A stretch of DNA of 64,000 nucleotides from the NCBI RefSeq assembly GCF_018417635.1, contig NZ_CP071007.1:2356501-2420500 (forward strand), given 5' to 3'. The DNA comes from Pseudomonas sp. SORT22. GTDB taxonomy: Bacteria > Pseudomonadota > Gammaproteobacteria > Pseudomonadales > Pseudomonadaceae. Below the pieces are notes generated by a model. The model did not search any database. It was given only the letters and a program-made list of their open reading frames with translations, and was not told where the DNA came from. A program made the translations under genes and the position numbers. Below are positions 9,553-17,101 of this stretch, one piece after another (within the stretch, counting starts at the first letter, position 1; every line of letters starts with the position of its first letter).

Positions 9553-10197
9553 TTACGCCGGCATAACCCGGTAGACACAACGCCGATCACCGCTCAGCAG
9601 GTGTTCGCAGCGCTCCACCTGCGCCTGCTCACCGAGCGCGGCCTGGAACACCTGCAGCTCCGAGCGGCAAAACCCCTGGCAGCGGCTGGCGGCCACGCAG
9701 ATCGGGCAGTGGTTTTCGATGATCAGCCAGCCGTCGCCGCAGGCCTGCATCTGGGCCATGTAGCCGGCCCGCTCACGCAGTTGCACCAGCACCCGCACTT
9801 TGTCTTCCAGCCCCTGGGCCTGGTTGCAGGCCTGCTGGTATTCGGCGCGGCTGCTGGCTTCCATGCGGCTGATGAGCTGGTCGACCCCCTCGGGGCCGAA
9901 CACCTGTTCGACGCTGTCGATCAGTTGCAGGGTCAGCACACTGTGGGTGTCGGGAAAGCGCCGCTGGGCGGCGTCGGTCAACATCCACTTTTGCGAAGGC
10001 CGCCCGGCGCCAGTGCTCGGGACACTGATGCCATTGATTTGCCCGGCGGCCTGCAGCTTCTGCAGGTGCTGGCGCGTGGCCTCGAAGCTGATCTGCAGCA
10101 GGCTGGCCAGGTCGGTGGTTTTCAACGCGCCGCGGGTCTTGAGCAAGAACAGGATGCGCTCGGCGCTTGAGGCGCTATCGAGGTTGCTGAGGCTCAT
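9553..10197 (-). CDS. SufR-like/COG2345 helix-turn-helix regulator with C-terminal cysteine cluster
   Basis: 214-residue winged-helix regulator. The N-terminal DNA-binding region (ERILFLLKTRGALKTTDLAS then ISFEATRQHLQKL) is of the DeoR/ArsR type. The C-terminal part carries six cysteines, in NHCPICVAASRCQGFCRSE, then ERCEHLLSGDRRCVYRV, the layout of the COG2345/SufR group, in which cysteines hold an iron-sulfur cluster. The target is most likely the MFS gene at 10194-11624, whose stop overlaps this start by four bases (ATGA), giving translational coupling. The inferred role is redox- or iron-responsive control of that pump; cluster binding has not been shown for this protein. Confidence 0.82.
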   Translation of the reverse strand: MSLSNLDSASSAERILFLLKTRGALKTTDLASLLQISFEATRQHLQKLQAAGQINGISVPSTGAGRPSQKWMLTDAAQRRFPDTHSVLTLQLIDSVEQVFGPEGVDQLISRMEASSRAEYQQACNQAQGLEDKVRVLVQLRERAGYMAQMQACGDGWLIIENHCPICVAASRCQGFCRSELQVFQAALGEQAQVERCEHLLSGDRRCVYRVMPA

Positions 10198-11624
10198 CGG
10201 GCCATGACCTTGGGTGCAGTGCCAGTTAGGCGCCAGACCAACAGCCAGGTCAGCAGTGGCGCGATGGCAAACACCGCGAACAGCCAGGTCGCGGCCTGTT
10301 GCGCGCCAGCGACGCCGCCCGGCTCGACCAGCCCGGCACTGTTGCTGACCACCCCGGCCAGGGCTGCCGCCAGCGCCGTGGCGTAGAGCTGCACGGTGGT
10401 GATCGATGCCGAGGTCAGGTTTTCTTCACCGGGTGGCGCGGCGCTGAGCACCTTGGTCAGCAGGTGCGGCCAGCCCAGGCCGATCCCCAGGCCCACGCCG
10501 GCCAGCGCCAGGCAATACACGGCCAGGCCGCCAGTGCTGCCCAGCCAGGCCTGCTGGCCGGTCATCAACGCCAGCCCCAGCAGGGCCGCAAGGACGATGC
10601 CCGGGCCGACGCGGATCATGCGCTCGGCGGCCTCACCGGTGCGGCTGGCGCTGCACAGCGCGGCCAGGGTCCAGCCCGCCGCCATGGCCGCGGTCATGTA
10701 GCCGGCGGCCAGCGGGCTGAGGCCGTGAATGGCCTGGAGGAAGTAGGGGACGAAAATTTCCGTGGTCACTGCCGCAATCAACAGGCACATCACCGCATAC
10801 AACTTGCCCAGTGAGGTGCCCAGGGAATAAGCACCAGAAGGCAGCAAGCGGCGCTCGGGCTGGTGGTCGAGGCGGGCGATGAGCACTGCGATGGCCAGGC
10901 CCGCGCCAATCCCGAGCAGGTTCCACAGCAGTTGCTGGGCCAGGCTGGCGGCAGAAATCGCCAGCACCGAGGCGACCAGGCAAGCAATCAGGCCATAGGG
11001 TGGGCGAGTGGCCCGGGTGCTGGCAGCCACCTTGCCGTGCAACTGGTTGATGACGATCAGCGCCAGCAGCGCCGCCACTGGCAGCAGCGACCAGAACGCC
11101 CAGCGCCAGTGGCCGCCCTGGGCAAAGATACCGCCTACCGCCGGCCCGCACAGGGTGGCCACGCCCCACATGCCCGAGACCATGGCCATGGCCCGGGGCC
11201 ACAGGCGCTCATCGAAGATCAAGCGGATCAGGGCATAGCTCAGGGCGAACAGGATACCGCCGCCCAGGCCCTGGACGCTGCGACCGATCAGCAGCACCGG
11301 CATGCTCGGCGCGGCGGCGCAGATCACCGAGCCCAGGCTGAACACCGCCAGGGCCAGGAGAAATGCCGCCCGCGCGCCCAGGCGCTCGATCAATTGCGCC
11401 GAGAGGGTCGAGCCGATGATCGAGGTGGCGACAAACAGCGTGGTGCTCCAGGCATAAAAGGCCAGGCCGCCGATATCCGCGATCACTGTGGGCAGGATGG
11501 TGGTGACGATATAGACGTTGATTGCATGCAGGGCGACGCCGCCGGCCAGGGCGATCGAGCGCAGGGCATTGCGCCCGTGGAGCAGTTCGGCCCATGACGC
11601 GGGCTGAGGGTGGGCGGTGTTCAT
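10194..11624 (-). CDS. MFS transporter coupled to SufR-like regulator
   Basis: 476-residue inner-membrane MFS protein with about 14 hydrophobic segments. Segments consistent with the drug/proton antiporter group include TTILPTVIADIGGLAFYAW in helix 1-2 and IERLGARAAFLL between helices 2 and 3. The ATG at 11624 follows GGAGTC; the open frame upstream has no family similarity. Its stop overlaps the start of the Cys-rich regulator by four bases, so the pump and its probable regulator are translated in series. Cargo unknown. The promoter should lie in the 177-bp gap shared with the divergent YbjQ gene. Confidence 0.86.
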   Translation of the reverse strand: MNTAHPQPASWAELLHGRNALRSIALAGGVALHAINVYIVTTILPTVIADIGGLAFYAWSTTLFVATSIIGSTLSAQLIERLGARAAFLLALAVFSLGSVICAAAPSMPVLLIGRSVQGLGGGILFALSYALIRLIFDERLWPRAMAMVSGMWGVATLCGPAVGGIFAQGGHWRWAFWSLLPVAALLALIVINQLHGKVAASTRATRPPYGLIACLVASVLAISAASLAQQLLWNLLGIGAGLAIAVLIARLDHQPERRLLPSGAYSLGTSLGKLYAVMCLLIAAVTTEIFVPYFLQAIHGLSPLAAGYMTAAMAAGWTLAALCSASRTGEAAERMIRVGPGIVLAALLGLALMTGQQAWLGSTGGLAVYCLALAGVGLGIGLGWPHLLTKVLSAAPPGEENLTSASITTVQLYATALAAALAGVVSNSAGLVEPGGVAGAQQAATWLFAVFAIAPLLTWLLVWRLTGTAPKVMAR

Positions 11625-11801
11625 CGGCGACTCCTTCGCAAGTAAGGCGGCAATGGAAGGGGAGTCTAGGTGGTTGGCATGTATTACACAACCAATTGCT
11701 TGTATAAATGGCCACGCAGCGGCCGACGGTTTTGTTACCATCGCGCTTTTTCCGCCCGCTCAATTGCGGGCGGCTGACAGGCAAGGCCGAAGGAGAGCAG
11801 C

Positions 11802-12122
11802 ATGATCATTACCACCACAGGGACCATCGAAGGCCGGGAAATTTCCGCCTATCTGGATGTGGTCAGCGCCGAGTCGGTTCAGGGTATCAACGTGGTTCGC
11901 GATATGTTCGCCAGTTTCCGCGACTTTTTCGGTGGCCGTTCGCAAACCCTGGAAAGTGCGTTGAAAGAAGCGCGCATCCAGGCCACCGACGAAATCCGCG
12001 CCCGCGCGCGCAGCCTGCAGGCCGATGCGGTGGTCGGCCTGGACTATGAAATCAGCATGCCCTCGGCCCGTGGCGGCATGGTCGTGGTGTTCGTTACCGG
12101 TACCGCAGTGAAGCTCAGGTAA
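11802..12122 (+). CDS. YbjQ family (UPF0145) heavy-metal-binding-domain protein
   Basis: 106-residue cytoplasmic protein of the YbjQ/UPF0145 family, which forms pentameric alpha-beta rings and is named for predicted metal binding. It starts with the conserved strand MIITTTGTIEGREISAYLDVV and has the typical helix TLESALKEARIQATDEIRARA followed by ADAVVGLDYEISMP. The ATG at 11802 has AAGGAGAG 6 bases upstream. It is monocistronic, ending in a good terminator. The family function is unknown. Confidence 0.93.
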   Translation: MIITTTGTIEGREISAYLDVVSAESVQGINVVRDMFASFRDFFGGRSQTLESALKEARIQATDEIRARARSLQADAVVGLDYEISMPSARGGMVVVFVTGTAVKLR

Positions 12123-12143
12123 ACGCCAGGGGTGCGACAAAAC

Positions 12144-12169
12144 AGCCCGGCCATTGGTCGGGCTTTTTT
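12144..12169 (+). terminator. Rho-independent terminator of the YbjQ gene
   Basis: 9-bp stem (AGCCCGGCC / GGTCGGGCT, one G-T pair) with an ATT loop, followed by six T residues, 22 bp after the ybjQ-type stop. Confidence 0.9.
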
Positions 12170-12286
12170 GTCCTTGCCCGTGCGGTCCACAAATGACCGG
12201 CTAGTCTCAGAGTCACCAGGGTCAGTACTTTTCTGGGCAATCATCTGCTTGCCGGTACTGGTCCGCCATCGGAGGGAGACTGGGGC

Positions 12287-12472
12287 ATGATTGAATCCTA
12301 CATTGAGGACCAGGGCGACGAATTTCCCATCAACAGTGTGGTGCGCTGTGGCCAGAGCGGCTATCGCCTGGGCTTTGCCAACATGACGCTGGATGATGCG
12401 CAGGTGCGCCTGAACGCGCTACAGCGCAGCAAGAAGGGTAAGTTCACCCCGCGCTTGCCAGCGAAGAAGTAA
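12287..12472 (+). CDS. Small conserved hypothetical protein (61 aa)
   Basis: 61-residue soluble protein of unknown function (starts MIESYIEDQGDEFPINSVVR, ends basic). The case for coding is a good ribosome site (AGGGAG about 7 bases upstream of ATG), isolated placement, and a strong terminator 15 bp after the stop. It has no signal peptide, membrane segment or cysteine pair; a single Cys is at residue 21. The basic tail (KKGKFTPRLPAKK) could contact nucleic acid or acidic partners, which is speculation. Confidence 0.75.
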   Translation: MIESYIEDQGDEFPINSVVRCGQSGYRLGFANMTLDDAQVRLNALQRSKKGKFTPRLPAKK

Positions 12473-12486
12473 ACGAATCGACCACC

Positions 12487-12513
12487 ACCCCGCCCAACGG
12501 CGGGGTTTTTTTT
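12487..12513 (+). terminator. Rho-independent terminator
   Basis: 8-bp stem ACCCCGCC / GGCGGGGT with CAAC loop followed by eight T residues. It directly abuts the left end of the long inverted repeat. Confidence 0.92.
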
Positions 12514-13283
12514 GGTTCTTCACGGAATCCCGGGGGCTATGATTCTTGGGTTGGGTTGCGGGCTTATCCATTCGGTGTGGCGCCGCTGTTGGCCCCTTCC
12601 GCCCTTACGGCGGGTCCCTTTTGTTCTTGGCAAAAGGAACCAAAACCGCTCGCTCCAGCATACGGCCCTACGCTGCGCTCCGGGTTCCTTCGCTACGGTG
12701 CCTTCCAGGGGCATCGCGGCCTACGACTTGCTTCGCCAAGTCTACGTCTCGCGACTTCGGCTGCCGCCGAAGGGTGCTACGCACCAGCCCCCTCCAGACA
12801 CCTACGCTCAGCCTCCTGAAGTCGCGAAGTTACGGGCGGCGCCTGCACTGACGCATCTACGAAAGCAGATGTTGGCGAAGCCATGCTGACGCAGGGGCGG
12901 GACAAGCCCGCTGATAAAACGAGCACCAACTTGTTTGGTCTTGATCTTGATGTTCATGCACGTACTTCCAGGCGCCGCGAAAAGCGACTTCAGGAGGCCG
13001 AGCGTAGGTGCCTGTAGGGGCGGTGCGCAGCACCTTCGGCGGCAGCCGAAGACGCGAGATGTAGACTTGCAAAGCAAGTCGTAGGCCGCGATGCCCCGGA
13101 AGGTGCCGTAGCGAGGGGACCCGGAGCGCAGCGTAGGGCCGTATGTAGGAGCAAGCGGTTTTGCCTACTTCTTCCCAAGAGAAAAGTAGGCCGCCGTAAA
13201 GGCGGAAGGGGCCAGCAGCAGCCCCACACTGAATGGATAAACTCGCAGCCTCAACATCCCAACCCGGGATTCCGTGAAGAACC
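12514..13283. repeat. Long imperfect inverted repeat (about 770 bp), non-coding
   Basis: Two arms of about 300 bp (12514-12825 and 12984-13283) are reverse complements of each other with scattered mismatches and small gaps; the outermost 21 bp of each arm match perfectly (GGTTCTTCACGGAATCCC inward from the left). A unique centre of about 158 bp separates them. Both strands carry open frames that mirror one another (for example runs reading IRPYAALRVPS), which is what a palindrome of this kind produces; none has a ribosome site or family similarity. T-runs flank both ends. From memory, this sequence type recurs in Pseudomonas genomes as a dispersed repeat. It explains the 915-bp gap between 12473 and 13388. 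Confidence 0.85.
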
Positions 13284-13388
13284 TTTTTTTTGCATTGTTT
13301 GACCTTGCGCAAAGGTTGCGCGGCTGGCGCTCGCCTGATGCCGGGTTGTGTGCCTTACTAATGCCGCTATCAATACAGGAGCCATTCG

Positions 13389-13691
13389 ATGCGTATCAGG
13401 GAAGAGACCTACTGGAACTGGGCTGACGCACAACTGCACAGCCGCAGCCATGACGAACAGCTCAGCGACGGCACCAGTATCGACGTTCAGGTGAGGCTGT
13501 CGCGCACCGGCGCCACTCAGTTGTTCCTCGGCATCTATACGCGCCAGGGCAAGGCGCTGGTCGAGGAGTACCACGACAATCGCCCCGGCGAGACCATGAC
13601 CCGCGCCATGGTCTGGGGCGTTGACCGCGCCAGGGCGCTGGCCACCGGTGCCTTGCCGCTGGAGAAGGCGCCGCTGCGCCGTCAGGCCTGA
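13389..13691 (+). CDS. Conserved hypothetical protein (100 aa)
   Basis: 100-residue cytoplasmic protein without a recognised domain. It begins MRIREETYWNWADAQLHSRS and contains a helix-strand pattern ending in MVWGVDRARALATGALPLEK. The ATG follows CAGGAG about 7 bases upstream. It is convergent with the truncated haemoglobin gene, with the last ten bases overlapping. It has no signal peptide or cysteine. I take it to be a Pseudomonas-restricted protein of unknown role. Confidence 0.75.
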   Translation: MRIREETYWNWADAQLHSRSHDEQLSDGTSIDVQVRLSRTGATQLFLGIYTRQGKALVEEYHDNRPGETMTRAMVWGVDRARALATGALPLEKAPLRRQA

Positions 13692-14104
13692 GGGTGACGG
13701 GCGCGGCTGGCCTGGACGATGCGTTCGGCCGGCACGCGCAGTTGGCGCAACAGGTACTCGGCAAATTCTGCAGAATACTCCTGCAGGTTAATCGCCTGTT
13801 GCATACAGCCCAACCAGATAGCGCTGTGGCTTTCATTGATCGGCCATTGGGCATGGAAGGCCGGGATGGCGATCGGGCCATAGCGCTCACTGAACAGCCG
13901 CGGGCCGCCGAGCCAGCCACTGAGAAAACACGCCAGCTTGTCGCGCGAAGCTTCCAGGCTTTGCGGATGCATCTGGCGCACGGTCCGTGCCTCGGGGTTT
14001 TCATCCATCAAGCGGTAGAAGTCATCGACCAGGCGGCGCAGGCCGTCGATGCCTCCGGCGGCCTGGTAGGAGGTGTCACCGGTTCCGAAAGCTGGCTGGG
14101 TCAT
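13682..14104 (-). CDS. Group II truncated haemoglobin
   Basis: 140-residue haem protein of the 2-on-2 globin fold, class II (TrHbO type). The E/F region ends in the proximal-histidine segment AIPAFHAQWPI (His84), followed by WLGCM with the conserved Trp97 at position G8. The CD-region FSERYG is also typical. Class II globins bind oxygen or NO tightly and are linked to nitrosative and oxidative defence or oxygen supply. The ATG is at 14104. The gene lies downstream of, and in the same direction as, the small protein gene at 14223-14552, but a terminator separates them, so it probably has its own promoter. Confidence 0.92.
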   Translation of the reverse strand: MTQPAFGTGDTSYQAAGGIDGLRRLVDDFYRLMDENPEARTVRQMHPQSLEASRDKLACFLSGWLGGPRLFSERYGPIAIPAFHAQWPINESHSAIWLGCMQQAINLQEYSAEFAEYLLRQLRVPAERIVQASRARHPQA

Positions 14105-14151
14105 AAGCGGGCTCTTGGCGCAAAGGGGGGCATTCTAGCCCTGTACCGCCA

Positions 14152-14185
14152 TAAATAAAAAAGCCCAATCCGCGTGGATTGGGCT
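14152..14185 (-). terminator. Rho-independent terminator of the 14223-14552 gene
   Basis: Read on the minus strand: perfect 10-bp stem AGCCCAATCC / GGATTGGGCT with a four-base loop, followed by TTTTTATTTAT. A second stem (GCTGGGG/CCCCAGC, 14194-14217) precedes it. Confidence 0.9.
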
Positions 14186-14222
14186 CAAGCGTGGCTGGGG
14201 CAATGCCGCACCCCAGCGACCC

Positions 14223-14552
14223 TTAGCAGAGACGGTCGATCACCGCGACGCCAGGCTTGTTCTGCAGCGCAGCCCACTCGCTTTGCAGGGTCTGCAGAAC
14301 CCGGCCGACATATTGAGTGTCGGCGGCGGCCTTTTTGCCAACGTAGCCCTGGCCGCGACGGTACATCTTCAGGCGGGCACGCATGTTCGGCTTGCGTTCT
14401 TCGAACTCGGCTTCGTCGCTCATGGTTTCCAGGCTGTCCAGGTGAACTTCACCGGTTTTGCAAACCCAGAGGATGTGGCTGTCGAGAGTGTCCTTGCGCG
14501 CGGCGAACAGCCGGGCCAGTTCTTCAACAGTCGGTTGATTGTTCAGATTCAT
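14223..14552 (-). CDS. Conserved hypothetical protein (about 109 aa)
   Basis: Small soluble protein beginning MNLNNQPTVEELARLFAARK. A predicted N-terminal helix is followed by a strand pair around HILWVCKTGEVHLDSL, then a basic stretch RARLKMYRRGQGYVGKKAA. No family is recognised with certainty. Two consecutive ATGs (14555 and 14552) are possible; AAGGGGG lies four and seven bases upstream respectively, favouring the second. The basic patch followed by an aromatic-rich C-terminal helix could be a nucleic-acid contact, which is a guess. It is monocistronic with its own strong terminator. Confidence 0.75.
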   Translation of the reverse strand: MNLNNQPTVEELARLFAARKDTLDSHILWVCKTGEVHLDSLETMSDEAEFEERKPNMRARLKMYRRGQGYVGKKAAADTQYVGRVLQTLQSEWAALQNKPGVAVIDRLC

Positions 14553-14555
14553 CAT

Positions 14556-14917
14556 AAAGCCCCCTTGATCATTCGTTGTTTGTTCGCACTTGGCGCATAA
14601 CATGTAGCGTTAAATGAAAGCTGCTACAGCAGCGTCACAACTGGGGGCTTCTACACGCTGCCTTTTGGGCAGTACCCATCCGCACACAGCTCATGGATCT
14701 GTCGAGCTGCCTGGAACACCCTTGCCAGTACCCCCGATCGGGGAGACGACCTCATCATGCAAGGGGCGACGAACGGCGTCAACAGGTTTTGTAGTGTTTT
14801 TTTCAAGGCACTACATCTTGTCGGACAATGCCTCGAATTCGGGGCATTGATGCGTATCAGTCTGCGCAAAAGCGATCTGCGCGATCATGGCCGCACATGT
14901 TCTAAAGGGAGTTACCG
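14556..14917. promoter_or_regulatory. Divergent intergenic region with operator-like palindrome
   Basis: The 362-bp gap between the 14223-14552 gene (minus) and the DASS symporter gene (plus) holds no convincing gene. It contains a near-perfect 24-bp palindrome at 14826-14849 (CAATGCCTCGAATTCG then GGGCATTG, one mismatched pair), about 69 bp before the symporter start, and a looser hairpin TGTAGTG/CACTACA at about 14790-14815. The palindrome is a good operator candidate for the symporter. Confidence 0.55.
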
Positions 14918-16408
14918 ATGAATTCGCCGGCCAATGTGCCTGTCTCACAAACCGCCAGAGCCCGCGTGCCGATTGGCCTGCTGGTCGGTATCGCAGCGCT
15001 GGTCGGGGTGCTGTTGCTGCCGATGCCCGCCGACCTGCCAGTGGCCGGCCACCGGGTGCTGGCGATTCTGGCTTTTGCCGTGGTGGTGTGGATCAGCGAA
15101 GCGGTGTCGTACGAAGCCAGCGCGATCATGATTACCTCGCTGATGGCCTTTTTGCTCGGCACGGCGCCGACGGTGGCCGACCCTTCGGTGATCTACGGCT
15201 CCTCGGCCGCCATCACCCTGGCCCTGACCGGTTTTTCCAACAGTGCCCTGGCCCTGGTAGTCGGTGCCTTGTTCATCGCCGCGGCCATGACCCACACCGG
15301 GCTGGACCGGCGTATCGCCCTGGTGACCTTGTCGAGCATCGGCGTCAGCACCCGGCGCATCCTTCTGGGGGCGGTGGCCGTCACCGTGCTGCTCAGCCTG
15401 GTGGTGCCCAGCGCCACCGCGCGCAGTGCCTGCGTGGTGCCGATCATGATGGGGGTGATCGCTGCCTTTGGTGTCGACAAACGCTCGAACATCGCTGCCG
15501 GGATCATGATCATCGTCGCTCAGGGCACCAGCATCTGGAACATCGGCATCCAGACTGCCGCGGCGCAGAACCTGCTGACCGTCGGCTTCATGGACAAGAT
15601 GCTCGGTGCGCGGGTGTCGTGGATCGACTGGCTGATCGCTGGCGCGCCGTGGGCAGTGATCATGTCGGTGGTGCTGATCGTCCTGGTGCTGAAAATGCTG
15701 CCGCCCGAAAGCGATGCGATTCCGGGTGGCAAGGCGGCAGTAAGCAAGACCCTGGCCGAGCTCGGGCCGATGAGCGGCGCGCAGAAACGTCTGTTGGGCG
15801 TGTCGCTGTTGCTGCTGCTGGCCTGGGCCACCGAGGGCAAGCTGCATCACTTTGACACCACTTCGACCACCTATGCCGGGCTGGTGATCCTGCTGCTGCC
15901 ACGGGTAGGGGTGATGACCTGGAAAGATGTGCAGGCGCGCATTCCCTGGGGCACGGTGATTGTCTTCGGGGTGGGCATCAGCCTGGGTACTACCTTGCTT
16001 ACCACCCAGGCCGGGCAATGGCTGGGCGCGCAAGTGGTGGCCCATACCGGGCTGGATCAACTGGGTACCCTGGGGGTGTTCTCGATCCTTGCGGCCTTTT
16101 TGATTCTGATTCACCTGGGCTTTGCCAGCGCCACCGCCCTGACCTCGGCGCTGCTGCCGATTTTGATTGCGGTGTTGCAGACCTTGCCGGGGGACTTCAG
16201 CCGCCTGGGCATGACCATGGCCCTGGGCTTTGTGGTCAGCTACGGCTTTATCTTGCCGATCAACGCGCCGCAGAACATGGTCTGCCTGGGCACCGAGACC
16301 TTCACCGCCAAACAGTTCGCCCGGGTGGGGATCATCGTCACCCTGATCGGTTATGGGCTGATGCTGGTGTTTGCCGCGACCTGGTGGCAGTGGCTAGGCT
16401 GGATGTAG
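14918..16408 (+). CDS. DASS family (SLC13) sodium-coupled anion symporter
   Basis: 496-residue inner-membrane transporter of the divalent anion:sodium symporter family (dicarboxylates, citrate, sulfate). Two halves each carry a substrate/sodium clamp: LVVPSATARSACVVPIMMG in the first half, and LGFASATALTSALLPILIAV in the second, followed by the family signature GFVVSYGFILPINAPQNM. About 11-12 helices. The ATG follows AAGGGAG. It is monocistronic. Upstream palindromes suggest a dedicated regulator; whether this carries dicarboxylates or sulfur/phosphonate anions cannot be decided by eye. Confidence 0.9.
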   Translation: MNSPANVPVSQTARARVPIGLLVGIAALVGVLLLPMPADLPVAGHRVLAILAFAVVVWISEAVSYEASAIMITSLMAFLLGTAPTVADPSVIYGSSAAITLALTGFSNSALALVVGALFIAAAMTHTGLDRRIALVTLSSIGVSTRRILLGAVAVTVLLSLVVPSATARSACVVPIMMGVIAAFGVDKRSNIAAGIMIIVAQGTSIWNIGIQTAAAQNLLTVGFMDKMLGARVSWIDWLIAGAPWAVIMSVVLIVLVLKMLPPESDAIPGGKAAVSKTLAELGPMSGAQKRLLGVSLLLLLAWATEGKLHHFDTTSTTYAGLVILLLPRVGVMTWKDVQARIPWGTVIVFGVGISLGTTLLTTQAGQWLGAQVVAHTGLDQLGTLGVFSILAAFLILIHLGFASATALTSALLPILIAVLQTLPGDFSRLGMTMALGFVVSYGFILPINAPQNMVCLGTETFTAKQFARVGIIVTLIGYGLMLVFAATWWQWLGWM

Positions 16409-16420
16409 CAGCAAGGTTCA

Positions 16421-16476
16421 TCGCGGGGCAAGCCCGCTCCTACACAGGTCCTGTAGGAGCGGGCAAGACCCGCGAT
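16421..16476. repeat. Inverted pair of REP elements
   Basis: Two REP cores facing each other (CGCGGGGCAAGCCCGCTCCT ... GGAGCGGGCAAGACCCGCG) between convergent genes. The resulting long hairpin may also stop transcription from either side. Confidence 0.85.
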
Positions 16477-16483
16477 CGCACCA

Positions 16484-17029
16484 TCAGAAGTTCGCCGGGG
16501 TGTTGGCGCTGATGATCTCGGCCTCATCCTGGCCGATATTCTTGAAGCTGTGGGGCAGGGTGGTGGGGAAGTAGTAGCCGTCACCGGAGTTGAGGATGCT
16601 GACCTGGCCATCGACCCGCAATTCGATGGTGCCACGGGTCACCAGGCCGCACTCTTCGCCCTCGGCGTGCACGATCGGCTCGCCGGAGTCGGCGCCCGGC
16701 GCGTACAGCTCGCGCAACATGCGCATTTGCCGGCCTTCGACACTGGCCCCGACCAGCAGCATGCGCAGGCCGCTGTTGCCCAGGTCGGGCTGTTCGGTCG
16801 AGCGGAACACAAAGCGTTCTTCGCGGATCGGCTCGTCAAAACTGAAGAACTCCGCCAACGACATCGGAATGCCTTCAAGCAGCTTTTTCAGGGAACTGAC
16901 CGAAGGGCTGACGCGATTCTGCTCGATCTGCGAGATCGTCGAGTTGGTCAGGCCACTGCGCCGAGCCAGCTCCCGTTGGGAGAGTTTGTTGCGTTCACGC
17001 ACCAGTTTGAGTCGTGTCCCCGTGTCCAT
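16484..17029 (-). CDS. XRE-cupin transcriptional regulator, PuuR-like
   Basis: 181-residue regulator with an N-terminal XRE helix-turn-helix (LSQRELARRSGLTNSTISQI, about residues 17-36) and a C-terminal cupin barrel (ECGLVTRGTIEL, then GDGYYFPTTLPHSFKN). This architecture, with VSPSVSSLKKLLEGIPMSLA between the domains, is that of PuuR, the putrescine-utilisation repressor, and close relatives. The ATG at 17029 was preferred to one 12 codons upstream because it begins the conserved DTGTRLK segment. No polyamine-catabolism gene is adjacent, although polyamine biosynthesis genes occur at 53867-56227. The downstream side carries the REP pair; the MFS gene upstream may be co-regulated. Confidence 0.85.
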   Translation of the reverse strand: MDTGTRLKLVRERNKLSQRELARRSGLTNSTISQIEQNRVSPSVSSLKKLLEGIPMSLAEFFSFDEPIREERFVFRSTEQPDLGNSGLRMLLVGASVEGRQMRMLRELYAPGADSGEPIVHAEGEECGLVTRGTIELRVDGQVSILNSGDGYYFPTTLPHSFKNIGQDEAEIISANTPANF

Positions 17030-17101
17030 AGCCGCCTTATGTGTCAAAAATTTTGGGCGAGGCATTAAAACACATTCGAACCGGCTTTAGCGGCCCACCT
17101 G

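Noticed and set aside
12512..13312. Several open frames of 80-150 codons on both strands within the inverted repeat
   Set aside because: They mirror each other as expected from the palindrome, lack ribosome sites and carry no family similarity; the region is treated as a repeat.
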